A stretch of 64,000 nucleotides of DNA, taken from Hirsutella rhossiliensis. Lineage: Eukaryota; Ascomycota; Sordariomycetes; Hypocreales; Ophiocordycipitaceae. A program made the translations under genes and the position numbers. The stretch is taken from the NCBI RefSeq assembly GCF_020360975.1, contig NW_025408678.1, positions 1,302,001 through 1,366,000 on the forward strand, read 5' to 3'. Shown piece by piece: positions 42,203 through 54,507 of this stretch. Each line of letters begins with the position of its first letter. Within the stretch, counting starts at the first letter, position 1. The notes under the pieces were generated by a model. The model was given only the letters and a program-made list of their open reading frames with translations. It did not search any database and was not told the origin of the DNA.

Positions 42203-43963
42203 ATGCCCTCCCTGTCCCAAACCTTTACCCGCCAAGAGGTGCGCGAGCATACCTCCGAAGACTCCCTCTGGTGCATCATCGACAGCACAGTCTACGACCT
42301 GACCGATTTTGTCGACGCCCATCCCGGCGGCGAGGCCGTCCTCCGCCAGGTCGCCGGCCAGGACGCCACCCAGGCCTTCTACAACCTCCACCGCCACGAG
42401 GTCCTGCGCAAGTACGAAGACCTCGCCCTCGGCACCGTCGACGGCGAGCAGCCCCAGGTCATCTCCCCGCAGCCCGGCGACCTCAGCAAGGTCCCCTACG
42501 CCGAGCCCCTCTGGCTCTCCCCGCCCTTCCGGAGCCCCTACTACGGCGACTCGCACCGCCGCCTGCAGCGCGCCATGCGCGAGTTCACCGACGAGCACCT
42601 CGTCCCCGAGGCCCAGGAGTGCGAGACGACGGGCAGGTACATTAGCCAGGACATGATTGACCACATGAGCCGCCTCGGCATCTTGCACATGCGCCTTGGC
42701 CCGGGCAAGCACCTCCACGGCGTCGACTTGATGAACGGCGCCGTCAAGGGCGACGAGTTTGACTACTTCCACGACCTCATCGTCGCCCAGGAAATGACCC
42801 GCACCATGACTAGGGGCTTCCAGGATGGCAACATGGCCGGCATGACCATCGGCCTCACGGCCGTCCTCAACTTTGCCCGCGACGAGGCATGGAAGAATAA
42901 GATTGCCGGCGAGGTCTTTTCCGGCAAGAAGAAGCTGTGCCTCGCCATTACAGAGGCCTTTGCCGGGTCAGACGTGGCCGGCCTCCGTACCACGGCCGAG
43001 TTGACGCCCGACGGAAAGCATTATGTGAGCAACAAGGCCCCTACCCGTCCTCTTCTCCCCCTTTCTTCCATATCTGTCCTGCTCCAGCACCGATTTGCTC
43101 ATCGCTTGCTGGCAGATTGTCAATGGCACCAAGAAGTGGATTACCAACGCCACCTGGTGCGACTACTTTGTCACCGGCGTCCGCACCGGGAACTCGCTGA
43201 GCGTCATGCTCATCGAGCGAGGCGAGGGCGTCGAGACTAAGGCCATCAAGACGTCCTACTCCCCGGCCGCCGGGACCGGCTACATTACTTTCGACAACGT
43301 CAAGGTCCCCGTCGAGAACCTTCTGGGCGAGGAAAACAAGGGCATCCACGTCATCCTCAGCAACTTTAACCATGAGCGGTGGACCATGGCTTGTAAGTCG
43401 AAAGGGCCTGTCGATGCAAGCAGAGGTTGCGTGCTGACCAGGGCGGTAGGCGGTACTGTCCGCGCGTGCAGGATGATTGTCGAGGAGTGCCTCAAATGGG
43501 CGAATCAACGCCTCGTCTTTGGCAAGCGCCTCGTCGATCAACCCGTTATCCGCCAAAAGTGAGTAGGCCCTCCCTTTGCTTGTGCGCCGCGCACCGCTGA
43601 CCAACCCCCCCCCTCGCCGTAACAAGACTGGCCAAGATGATCGCCCTCGTCGAGGCCAACCAGTCGTGGCTCGAGACAGTCACCTACCAAATGTGCCACA
43701 TGCCCTACAAGCAGCAGGCCCAGCACCTCGCCGGCCCCATTGGCCTGCTCAAGATGAGCTGTACCCGCGCCGCCCACGAAATTGCCGACGAGGCCGTCCA
43801 GATTTGGGGCGGCCGCGGTCTCACCCAGACGGGCATGGGCAAGCACATCGAAATGTTCAACCGCACATACAAGTTCGACGCCATCCTCGGTGGTGCCGAG
43901 GAGGTCCTGGGCGATCTCGGCGTCAGGCAGGCCATGCGCAATTTTCCAAAGGCCATGCTGTGA
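42203..43963 (+). CDS. cytochrome b5-acyl-CoA dehydrogenase fusion
   Basis: Exons 42203-43024, 43116-43392, 43450-43558 and 43627-43963 give 514 residues. An N-terminal cytochrome b5-like domain (about 5-80) has the heme signature DAHPGGEAVL, with His40 and probably His63 (YNLHRH) as axial ligands; their spacing matches flavocytochrome b2. From about residue 115 an acyl-CoA dehydrogenase domain follows: LAITEAFAGSDVAGLRTTAE (flavin loop), NGTKKWITNATWCDYF, then the C-terminal helical domain with AVQIWGGRGLTQTGMGKHIE and NRTYKFDAILGGAEEVLGDLG. No mitochondrial presequence or C-terminal PTS1 is visible. The b5 domain may replace ETF as electron acceptor; that is inference. Chain-length preference cannot be read. 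The fusion is common in filamentous fungi. Confidence 0.92.
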
Positions 43964-44715
43964 TGCTAAGCGTTTCGAAAACGGCCGTCCCTGTTCGTGG
44001 CTACCAGTCCCCAGCCAGCTTCCCATCTCCTGGACAGAGCTCCTTGTCCCGCCCAAGTGTAATATATATGAACCGTCCACCTTCCCGTATCATGTACATT
44101 GCCGTTTGTGTCCAGCTCGACGCCCCTTGCCAGTTGGTTAGTTGCAATAAAATAAAACATCTGCTCACTCGCGCACTTCACACGCAAGTCTGGCCTTGAT
44201 CGCCTTCAAGATCTACAGCAATCTTCATCTTGTCCTGGCTACCAAACAGAGCAGGCCAGGTTGCTCCCTAGGCAAGCGTTGGGACAACGGGGGAGGACAT
44301 CATGCCAGGATGCCGCCATGAACTGCCCACATCCTGCTCAGCCTGGCATCCGCCACCATTTCGTCTCCCTTCCCGACGTCAGGACCGCCAACGCGTCCTC
44401 GAAGGCGTCGGCTGCAGGGCGAATCCAATTCCGAGACGTTCCAGATCCCCGCAATGATAAAACCTGGTGCTCTTGATTCCCAAGGTCCGCGCAACGCGAG
44501 TTGCGACCCAGCCACATGGGGTTCGCGTCCATCGTACATAGTGGAGAAAGGAAAAACTTTTTCGTTAAGACTCTGTGTAGAGGTTCCCGGGAGATGGTAA
44601 AAGAAAAAAAGAGAATAGTAAGGACTATGACTTCGTCGTGGGTATCATGCAGCTGCCACGCCAACTTCCTCCCCGGCGGAGCAAGAGCCCCGAGAGAACA
44701 CGGTCATGGCCATCC
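43964..44715. other. intergenic, convergent 3' ends (b5-ACAD / GIS2)
   Basis: 752 bp with a plausible polyadenylation signal (aataaaataaaa) at about 44147. No gene seen. Confidence 0.4.
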
Positions 44716-45693
44716 TTAGTTGCTGGGACACTGCGCCTGGACGTGGCCGGGCTGCTGGCACTTGTAGCAGATCTTCTCGCCACCCTCGCCACCCTTTGGG
44801 CAGTCACGAGAGTAGTGGCCAGACTCGCCACAATTGTAGCACTTCATGCCATTGACGCACTCCCCTGCAAGCAAAAGGTCAGCATCGCCGTCTTAGAGAG
44901 GGGCATGTGCAGTCTTACGAGACATGTGGCCGTAGCCACCGCAAGAGTAGCAGGTCTTGCCCGCGCCGCCGCCGCCGCCGCCAGCGCCGAAGCTGCCACC
45001 GTAGGAGCCGCCGCCATAAGCGGCAGCCTTGGGGCAGTTGCGTGCGATGTGGCCGACCTCGCCGCACTGGCATTGTCAGCTGATGTCAGGACGACGGTAG
45101 TTTGCGCGTCCTTACCTTGTAGCACTCGGCACCCATGGCACCGCTGCCGCCGCCGCCGCTGGCGCCACCAACATTGGACGGGCAGTCACGGGAGATGTGG
45201 CCAGGCTGGCCGCACTTGTAGCAGGCCCTGACGTTGTTTCCCGAGTTGGAGGGCTCAGGACAATCTCGGCCTGGAGAGTGGATCAGTGACGATGTCTTCA
45301 AGACGTGCAGCATGCAACAACTTACTCATGTGACCTTCGCCTGTGCAGAAAATTAGCATCATCGCGACCGGTTGAATGCCAGGAATTATTACGCACCGCC
45401 GCAGTTGTAGCTGAATTATTGGTTAGCTGGGGAACGCACGAAGATGGGGCAGACGGGACGCACCACTTAGCAGGACCTTTGGTCGGGCAGTCACGGGCCT
45501 GCATGTCGATGAGTTAGCGATTTCTTCAAGAATAGCCCGAGCGTCTTGGCGTACCTGATGGCCGTTGGAGCCGCCTGCGCATGATCAATCCCTGTCAGTC
45601 ATTGCCGTTGGAAACTTCAACCGATGGCCGAAGGATTGATCAGAGGGAAGGGTGCTCACAAGAGTAGCACGCGCCTCGCGCGAAACTGTCCAT
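44716..45693 (-). CDS. GIS2: seven-knuckle CCHC zinc-finger protein (Gis2/CNBP orthologue)
   Basis: Eight exons: 45693-45660, 45574-45555, 45498-45464, 45410-45397, 45340-45326, 45270-45116, 45066-44919 and 44864-44716, giving 189 residues. Exons 2, 4 and 5 are only 20, 14 and 15 nt. Every join keeps frame and rebuilds an exact C-x2-C-x4-H-x4-C knuckle. The seven are CYSCGSNGHQARDC, CYNCGGEGHMSRDC, CYKCGQPGHISRDC, CYKCGEVGHIARNC, CYSCGGYGHMSREC, CYNCGESGHYSRDC and CYKCQQPGHVQAQC. Gly-rich linkers separate knuckles 3/4 and 4/5. Yeast Gis2 and human CNBP also have seven knuckles; they bind G-rich mRNA and single-stranded nucleic acid and act in translation and stress granules. Upstream, a further 5' UTR intron is possible before 45693. 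The gene is head to head with SAE2. Confidence 0.92.
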
Positions 45694-46896
45694 TCTGGCT
45701 GAGAGTTGGGTTGACGCGTGAACTACCGACCCGAAGCGTTAGCAGGTGTGAACTTGTCGAGACCGTACAAGGACGCTCTGACAATGACGAAGCGACGCGG
45801 GCGGTGTTGATTCTGCTTGTCAAGGGAGCGAGCGCTGACCGAGCGGGCCGAGGGCACGTGGTGTAGCAGCTTGGATACTTACCACTGCGGAATTGGGGTG
45901 CGATTTTGAGAAAGCAGTGTCTGCGAAATGTAAGGATGGAGATTCTCATTGAGGCGAAGAATGCAGAGATTTTTCTGTGCGATAACGGTGCTCGAAAAAT
46001 TGGCCACGGCGTTGGCCAGAAAACAAACGGTGCAAAATGCAAGCGGGGCAGGATAGAGATTTTGCATGGCAGGGAACAAATTTAATGGTTCCGCGGTTCT
46101 GCCGAGACACTTGAAATGCCCTCGACGGCGCGGCCTGGGGCTGGAACAAATGAGTGAAGTGAAAAGCACTTACCAGAGGAGACGGCAGAAGAGGCGAGTT
46201 GGCGACTGTGAGGGCTGCCGATGTGGGAGAGCGTTGGTGGTTGGTGGGAGTCCAGGAAGACGGTCGCAAAGTGGAAGTTGAGGAAGCAGAGGGAGCTGGA
46301 GAACGGCGGTGGGGGGAAGGTGACTTAATGGGGCGCTGCGGCTGTAGTGAAAATCGGCTGCTGCGGTGTACACAGCGCGAGACCAGTGCCAATCGCCGTC
46401 GTTTACAGAGCCAAGATTATGGCCGACGCCGCTGCGGGGGTTTCCGTAGCGCACTACTACAGAGAGAATCCACTGTGCGACGGCCTGTGGCACCGCACCG
46501 TCCGGCCGAGGGCATCAGAATCATCATGAGGGGAGAAGGGCTGCAGCGATGTCATTCAGCATTCACAACGTCTCACGAATAAGCGATTCAGCTCCTTCAT
46601 TTACAAGCAAAGCTACTCGGAAACATCGCGAAATGCGGTCAACAGTTCTACAAGCATAGACGGAAGTGAACCAGCAAACCAGCAGCCTCTGTTCCATAGA
46701 ACTTCACTGCCAAGCCTGATGCCTTGCGCCTCTCGGCCCTTCATTGCTTTTCGTTGCGCTGATCTCATTGCTGGAATGCTCCGTGCAACGTGTACAGTAG
46801 GCTGAGTGGTTTGGTCGAGGTCACGTGGTCTGGCGTCTCTTTCCTGGGCCGGTGGATACGCGTCTTTACCAGAACACACTGCGCTGGGAGACGTCA
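45694..46896. other. divergent intergenic region (GIS2 / SAE2)
   Basis: 1.2 kb. A GT(A/G)AGT-like motif and T-rich stretches between 45700 and 46200 suggest that the GIS2 leader may itself be spliced. No protein-coding gene is supported. Confidence 0.4.
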
Positions 46897-49127
46897 ATGG
46901 CCAACACATGCTCCGACGGCCCCCTCCTTGTCATGGCAGCGGACGGACCCCGGCTTGAGAAGGGACGTCAGGCGCTGTATGCGGCTCTCGATCGGTTCCG
47001 CGAGCAGATAGACAATGACCTCGTCGCTGGTGAGTCTGCGGCCTCCAGCTTTACGCGTCAGCACCCTGTGGCTGACGTCGTGCAGAGAAAGACAGGAACA
47101 CTCGCTTGCTCAGGCAGTTCCTCCAGTCCGTCAAGGATGGAAAATACGACGATTTGATGTTGCATGAGCCCGCAGCCTCCAATTCGGAGCAAACGACAGC
47201 ATACGCCATGCTAAAGCAGACTCCAGCGTCTACGACAACCGCAGCGCTTGCAGGTCCAACCTTGACAGCCCTTGCTTCTTCGACAAGCTTGAACTCGGCT
47301 CGAGCCCTTGAAGATATTGATGTGACCGCCTTGCAAGCCGACCACTCCGAACTTCGCCGCAAATTCAATGCCCTCTCCGCAAACTTCAAGATTGCAAAGG
47401 CAGCACTTCGCAAAAGGGTAGACGAGCGAGACGGGTGGGCCAGCCGGGCGAAACATCTTGAAAGACTCATCTCCACGGCCGAGAAGAAGCTTGGAATCAA
47501 GATTCTCGACCCGAGGAGCCAGTCTCCTCGAAGCCCGGCTTCTGCCACTGCTCATGTCGATGCCACTGCACTAATGCGGGATGCTAGTGCTTCTTTGAAC
47601 AAGCGGCCTGAAGACACTGCGTGCGGTCCGGAGCCTTGTTTGTACACTCCCACTGTTGGAGCAGAGCAGACAGTCTCAAACGAGCAGGCGGAATCCACTC
47701 AGGGCGACACCGACGACGGGTCGAGCGAACAGTTACCTCAGCTGCCTCCCGCACAGCCCAATTACCGCCTTCTCATCAAGCAAGAACCATCTTCCGATGA
47801 ACCAGTGCTTGTTTCCGAGCGTGCGGTGAGAAAACGGAAGCGCGGCGATTCCATCCCAACCACGGTCGAGCCACGACCCAAGGCGGAGCCGACTAACGAT
47901 TCAAGTCCAATACTCTCAAGGATTCACTTTGCGTGTGGCACGCAAGAGAACGTCGATCTCGGCGAAATAGAGCAACGAATCGTAACGCCACGCAAGCAGA
48001 AGGAAGCAGAACAACCCGAACCGGCAGACCACACGGCCACGCCGAGGCTGAAGACGTCATCTGCGGCGCCCTCCGCGGCGCCTGCCGGATACAAACCATT
48101 ACCGCAGCAAACGACTCTGAGCAAACGGCCCTCGGTGCTCACGCCACTCAGTGTCAATGTGCAAAAGCGTGGGTTGGCAGAAAGCAAACCAGATGGGCGC
48201 CCACTCAGGAGGGGCATAGCGTTCGCCATCTCTGTCCTCGCGGAAGACGGTGATGCTTATGGAGCAAACCCGTCTGCGGCGAAGGGCCAGAGTCCGACTG
48301 CCGCGCCTGCATCGGCCAAGAGCCGATTGCACACGCTCTTGAATAGTCCTTCCGCTGTTCCTAGCGACTCGGTCATTTCCCGTCCGGCTAGCAGAAACTG
48401 GGAGAGGCACACAGCCTCGGAAGATCAATCACCAGTCCCAGAGCGCCGCAGGCTTCCATTCAGTAAGGACATTGCTCCGCCTGGCAAGTCTCCGCGTGTC
48501 AAGGTTGGCTCAACCCCGCGGCCAGCTCCGCCACCAAGCGAGAACAGGGCCCACGAGCGGTCTCCCTCGCGAAAGAACAAGAAAAAGCCGGCGTCGGAGC
48601 TGCGGGCCAAGCCGCTCTCGGAGCTGCAGCTGGATGATTTCAAGGTCAGCCCGCTGGCAAACGACGGCCACGACTTTGCGTTTGCCGACGTCGTCAGAGA
48701 CAAGGGAGAGAGGGCGTGCCTGCCCGGCTGCACTGATCTGCATTGCTGCGGGAAGCAATTCAAAGCCCTGGCCCTTTCACAGCGCCCAGATCCACCCTTG
48801 ACCCCCACACAGCGGATGGAGGAGCAGAAGCTGCTGGAGGTGTACTTGGGAGATCACGCGTACCGGCTCGCCAGCATGAGCAAGGAAGAGAAGGCAGAGC
48901 TCTGGGTCGAGGCCAAGACGCAGGAGCTGGCAAACAAGTACGGCAAGCACAGGCACCGCTTCTCTCGCATGCAGTCCCCGCCAGGTTTCTGGAATGCCGA
49001 CTTTCCCAGCACGCAGGAGCTTCAGGAGGACAGGGCCGAGGCGGCGAAGAGGGAGAGACAGGCCGTTGCTGAGCGTCATCGCGAGGCGATGCGTCCCGGC
49101 GGAAGATGGCTATTCAAGGACGAGTGA
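46897..49127 (+). CDS. SAE2: DNA-end resection factor Sae2/CtIP/Ctp1
   Basis: Exons 46897-47029 and 47086-49127 (56-nt intron, phase 1) give 724 residues. The N-terminal about 150 residues include a predicted coiled coil (ALQADHSELRRKFNALSANF and the following ERDGWASRAKHLERL), the usual oligomerisation region. The middle is disordered. The C-terminal conserved module has LSELQLDDFKVSP, a double CxxC-like cluster (C589-LPG-C593, then HCCGKQF), a GDHAYRLASMSKEEK helix, the RHR motif at about 667-669 and SPPGFWNADFPSTQE. In yeast this module stimulates Mre11 nuclease to start resection of double-strand breaks and meiotic Spo11 ends, after CDK phosphorylation. Several SP/TP sites lie in the middle region. 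The protein is about twice the length of yeast Sae2, as usual for filamentous fungi and animals. Confidence 0.92.
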
Positions 49128-49364
49128 AGCCGGGCACCATTTGCTGCTAAACAGACTTAGAGCGGTGGAGAAGTCACTACGGCTCGATCTTTGCAGTGTT
49201 TACAACACGATCAGAGCCTACTAGCGTACTATGGCAACTAGCTATCTCAGATGTTGGCCCAGAGCGGTGGTGATGTATGAAGCTCCTCAATCAGTTCGCT
49301 CGCTGGGTCATCTATGTCGCTCAATTCTTCCGACGAGCACATCGCCGGGACCGTGAAAAGGCTA

Positions 49365-50813
49365 TCATCCTACGGGCGCTTCGCGGATCGGCAGTTCTTT
49401 GTTGTTTACCTTGCCAGGGTGGCGGGAACCCTTGTCCTTGACCTTCTTCTCTTTTTTGGGAGGCGGAGGGTAAGCTTTCAGGGCAATGGCCTGCCACTCT
49501 TTGGAGGCTTGGTAGGCTGCTTGGATCGGAGCAAGAAGGTCGTTGAGCGCCTTTGCCACAGCTGGCTTCAGTATTTGGGGACTCAGCTGTTCCAGGGTCA
49601 GTTGTGTCGTCGTATGCTGCGAGCGAGGGAACATACCACGTCGTTCTGGTAGTCTCGATGCATGTCGGCAATGTCGTAGTAGACCAATGGCTCCAACCCA
49701 TCTCGCTCTCGGTCAACGGAGAATTCTCGCTTTCCGCGCAACGCCGCCGCCGGGAGCAGGACATATTCGACAAAGGCCAGGACGCCATTTTCCTCAACCA
49801 CCTTGGGCGCCGCGACGGCTTTTTTGATCTTTTTGGCCACGGCCTCCGGGGCATCGAGCAGGTCAATCTTGCTGTCTGTTACGCCGAGTTAAGCATAGAA
49901 CATACTGGGAAGGGACTTGTGAGCCATGGGAAGATGGCTACCTTGATCGCTGGAACTCATCTTTCCCCCGTGCAGTCCAGGGACCATGGGGTTGAGGATG
50001 TGTGCGCGCTGAAGCCTGTTAGCCCTTGCGACAAGGTGACGCGGTCGCAAGTGCGAGTCGCAATCCGGACTTACCTCTCTATATCCAAGCTTAGGAAGCC
50101 AATCCTTGGCGGCGACAAAGAGTTTGCGCTGGTCAAGTCCTCAGGAGAGGTTAGTCTGGAGTCAATTGCAAAAAGGGTTTGTATGACATAGTGTTTACCT
50201 CCAAATTGGGCATCAACGTCAAGGTACTGCTCATCCAGGACCTGGAGGATCGGGTAGAGGAGGCCACTCAAGGGAGCATTGTCCGTCTGCTTGACCACCT
50301 CGGCGCCAGCTCGCTTGGCATCATGCTCCGATATCAAAGACGAGAGCTTGTAGACGTCCATGACATACTCGGCGCTCTTCTGGTAGTCGCTGCCCTGGAC
50401 AAATCGCAGCTTCTCGGTCGACACGCCGACGGCCTCGAGGATGGCCGTTATGACAAACCGATAGTACTCGACTCGGTGTGCGACGAGCTCAATGGGAGCT
50501 TTGAGGTTATCGAGAAAGCCGTGGATGTCGGCGAGCAGCACGGTGACATCGCAGCCGGCGGCCAGCAGCTGTGCTATCTTGATGGCGGGGACAAAGTAGC
50601 CGCAGTGAGGGCGGCCCGTCGTCGCGGTTCCTGCGAGTTCAGACACATTAGCTGTTGCGCAAGGATGCCACATGAAGCTTTCCCCCGCTCACCCCAGTAA
50701 ATCTTGGGGTTGCGGCCTTCCTCAATAATCTTTTCGATTATCTCTGGGTTCAGAATCTCGGCGAGGTTCTCGCGGATGAGGACGAGCCTCTCCGATGCTG
50801 TCGTGGTTGCCAT
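49365..50813 (-). CDS. TYS1: cytosolic tyrosyl-tRNA synthetase
   Basis: Six exons: 50813-50693, 50630-50199, 50139-50075, 50008-49942, 49875-49637 and 49586-49365, giving 381 residues. The first class I signature is GRPHCGY, the eukaryotic form of HIGH. The tyrosine-binding stretch is [11 protein letters not shown] and [10 protein letters not shown]. The second signature is [17 protein letters not shown], split by intron 4 and restored in frame. The C-terminal anticodon-binding helices follow the junction [21 protein letters not shown], and a Lys-rich tail ends the protein. The enzyme charges cytosolic tRNA-Tyr. The length matches yeast Tys1, without the EMAP-II domain of vertebrate TyrRS or a mitochondrial presequence. 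The gene is head to head with the deubiquitinase. Confidence 0.95.
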
Positions 50814-51605
50814 TGTGTTTCGAGCCTGCCGAAGCTATTTGGGGGGTTGACCGTGGATAGGGAAATAGGTTTAGAGTCGTCGGTATCGTGGCCGTTTCGG
50901 AGAAAGATGGTCGTCGAGCTCTTGACTCACAGGCGTTTTAACTTGCAGTCATCTCGGAAACGACGTTTGGTGGGGGCCTGACTCTTAAGTTTCTTTTGGA
51001 GGGGTATCCGTACGTTCATACGTACCCGCGCTCCGGGGACGGAGATACCTGGTTGCAGTACGTACCTGTTTCTGCCTCGATCCTGGGTGACCCGCGGAAG
51101 GGACAGCTCCGGGGTCACTTGCCGCCATCCTCTGCTAACGTCAGAAATTTTACCACCTCTCTCCATCCGCGCTCTCGACACCTCCTTGCTGCCCATCTCG
51201 TTGGCAACCTCTCCACCCTCCTCCATTCCCTCTCCTCCCATCTCCCTCGAGTCCCGACCTGTGCAAGTGCAACTTTAGCACCGCTGTTCCGTCCCCGCAA
51301 GAGCGAGCGCAGCGCCGGCAAAGCCCGAGCGGGTGAGACGCAAGAGAAGCTCGACCGGCTCCACATCACCAACTCGGCGTCGACGCCGAGCGCTCTCCTT
51401 GCCCCTTCGCACCTCTCCTCTTCCAAGGCTTGGGCTTCTACGACGGCGACGCGGTAGATGCGGGAGTCGCATTGTTGGACAGCACCCGTAACCTTGCACC
51501 ACCCCAAGCCGGCAGGTTGAGTTCCGCTATCTGCCGGCTGGGCAGTACATACACCACCAGGGCCGACGAGCCGCACCGGCACCTGGCGGTGTCCCCCGAG
51601 TCGAC
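50814..51605. other. divergent intergenic region (TYS1 / UBP3)
   Basis: 792 bp shared by two head-to-head housekeeping genes. C/T-rich on the plus strand before the deubiquitinase start. No clear TATA box and no additional gene. Confidence 0.4.
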
Positions 51606-54507
51606 ATGAGTGGCGGCCCCGGTGGAGGCCCTCGACGGAGGCAGCCCCAGTACATGCCGCAGTATCATCACCAGCAGCAGCACATGGGGCCGATGTATCC
51701 GAGCTACGTGCCGTATGGGCCGCAAGGCTACTACGGAATGCCGCCGCAGTTCCAGAACGGCGGCGTGCCGTCCCAGGGCTATATGGCCTATCAAGGCTAT
51801 GCCAGATCGCCACCGTCCATGCCGCAATATGTGCCGATGGTAGGAGTCAGCGTTCCTCCGAACTATGCTCGCCCGTCTCAGCACTCGCCCAACCTCTCTA
51901 CCGCCTATCAGCCTCCGTCCGCACCGGTTCCGATCCCCCCACAGACGCCTTCCTCATCGCACTCGTCCCAGATGCTTCCTCCCCCGACTCCTCCGACGCC
52001 GCAGACGATCGAGCATGTTTCTGTACCGCCACCAGCCCCTGCTCCTGTCGCTGCTCCCCCACCGCCCCCTCCTCCCGCACAGCCCCTGAATCACTCTCCA
52101 GTCGAGCAGCGCGAGCCGTTCCGGCCACCAGTAAGTTGGAAATGCGAAATTATCTGTGCCTGTTGTTCGTCACTAACTAATTCGTTAGCTTCCTTGGTTC
52201 TCCTGTCCCGACACAAGCTTTCCTGCCAAAACGCCCCGGTCGAGGCGGCGGAGAAAGCCACTAACGGCGGATAGCGCCGCTGTCTCCCTGCCCCTCGAAC
52301 AACACGGCTCGCTAACGGAACAATGTACACCCTCGTCGGGTCGTGCGACGGACGCAAATGTGTCGTCGCATGTTCCTGGTGACGACAGCCGCCCGAAGGA
52401 ATCTTCCTCCGGTGGCCATTTGCCTGAAGCCAAGGCAGCTCCGTCTACTCCATTTCTCGACTCTTCGCGGCAACGAGGGGCGGACGTGACAACTGCCGAG
52501 GCGGCCGCCCCCGTCGATGAACGGCCCGCGGGTCCAGCCCATCCCGTGCTTCCGGCCCTGCCAAGACCGACCTCAAAGATTTCAAGCGGGGACAAAATAG
52601 ACGAAGCTCGGAAGCAAGCGACAGGCGGGGGCGAGAAACCCGGCATGAACGGTGCCGCGATAACCGCTGTTTCCACCGAGGCTAACGAACCTGATGATGC
52701 TGTCAGTACTAATGATGTTGCGGCCGCCAGCCCGCCTGTCAAAGCGGCTCCGGCTAGCTGGGCGGGCCTTTTTGCGAAGGCTTCCCCCAAGGGACCCGTC
52801 GCCCCGGCCGGGACAAACGGATCAGCCGCCCTCAATGGCTCAGGAACATCCAATACTACTGCAGCCGCCCCAAGTTCGGCTTTTTCAAAAACCAATGCCA
52901 ACTCGCTCGCCGAGGCCATTCGAGAGTATCAAGTGGGCAGTGTCGACAAGATTTCCTTCCTGGAGCCTCGTGGCCTCATCAACACAGGAAACATGTGCTA
53001 CATGAACTCGGTAAGATTATCCACGTGCCTCATGCAATTATTGGACGCTTTGGGCTGACCTTTCTTCCCATTTACAGGTTCTCCAAGTGCTCATGTTCTG
53101 CGTCCCCTTCCACGATTTCTTGGATCAGGTCAGCAAGAGGGCCATCCACAGCTTCAAGAGCGAGACTCCGCTCGTGGACGCCATGTGAGCTCTATCAATA
53201 TACTTCGAGTGCGGCTCGAGGAGGCTCATTATATCTAGGATCATGTTCATGCATGAGTACAATATTATCGACTCGGCGCCATCCGCCAATCAACTGCACA
53301 GCAAGCTCAAGAGCGAAGATCTCGAGAAGTACGGCGAGCCTTTTACTCCCGAATTCGTCTACGAAGCTATAAGACAGCTCGCGCGATTCGCAAGCATGAG
53401 GGTGCGTGCGACAGGGTGCGACTGAGGCAAAGGAACACGCGCTAACTGTAATCGCCTGCTCAGCGTGGTCATCAGCAAGACGCGGAAGAATTCTTGGGGT
53501 TTCTCCTCCAGTCGCTCGACGATGAGTGCACTCACATCATGGGCAGCTTCCAGTCGAATGACTCTGAGATTGCGTCTGTCGATCTGGGAGCTAGCCAAAG
53601 CTCGATGGCGGATCCGTCTGGCGATTGGCTCGAGGTCGGCCGCAAACAGCGGGCTGCGGTCACGCGCTCGTCGGGGTCAAATTCGTCGACACCCATCACC
53701 AAGATTTTTGGTGGACTGCTTCGATCCGAGTTCCGCGTGCCGGGGCTCAAGGACTCCATCACCACTGAGCCTTATCAGCCGCTGCAGCTGGACATTGGAT
53801 CTCCAGACGTACGCAACGTCCTTGACGCCCTACGCGGCTTGACCCGCCCGGAACGCCTCCAGGGAGACTTCAACTCTCCCCGAGGCAAGGACATCGTGGC
53901 TACGAAGCAGGTGTTTATCGAGTCCCTGCCTCCAGTACTTATCCTCCACCTGAAGCGCTTCCAGTTTGACGCCGAGGGCCATGGCACTATCAAGGTTTGG
54001 AAGAAGGTTGGGTATCCCCTGGAGCTCGAGATTCCGCGCGAGGCCCTGTCGAGGCAGAAACGCCAGACCATGGGCGACGGCGCGATGCCCAGGTACAGGC
54101 TCATCAGCGTAGTTTATCACCACGGCAAGAACGCCAGTGGCGGTCACTACACTGTCGACGTGCGCCGACAGGACGGCCGCGAGTGGATCCGGATGGATGA
54201 CACTGTTCTTCGCCGTGTTCGCAGCGAGGATGTGGCCGAGGGGGGGTCCGAGGAAGAGGTCAAGGACACTAGAAAAGATGGTGGTGGCGCCAGCGCCTCA
54301 GCGAACCGATTCGGCGCCATGCACGACGACGACACCGGTGACGAAGACGGCTGGAAGCAAGTCACGGCTTCGGCCGGTGGCAACAAGCGGTGGAGCAGCG
54401 TCGTGAACGGCGGCAGCAATGGACACGCCAAGGATAAGCAGCAGCAGGTCAAGGAGAGCATCAAGGACAACAAGGTTGCCTATCTGCTGTTCTACCAGCG
54501 CGTGTAG
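51606..54507 (+). CDS. UBP3: ubiquitin-specific protease, Ubp3/USP10 type
   Basis: Exons 51606-52130, 52189-53010, 53078-53184, 53239-53401 and 53464-54507 give 886 residues. The N-terminal about 430 residues are disordered: Tyr/Gln/Pro-rich to about 110, polyproline near 155-165, then Ser/Ala-rich. The USP domain opens with FLEPRGLINTGNMCYMNSVL, where Cys445 is the catalytic nucleophile, followed by RRGHQQDAEEFLGFLL, LPPVLILHLKRFQFD and the His box KNASGGHYTVDV (His767) with WIRMDD. An extended insert (DWLEVGRKQ) lies inside the domain, as in other family members. Yeast Ubp3 with Bre5 removes ubiquitin from Sec23 and ribosomal targets and is needed for ribophagy; USP10 pairs with G3BP. A second DGWKQV segment lies near the C-terminus. 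The family assignment is firm; the orthology to Ubp3 rests on layout and length. Confidence 0.9.
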
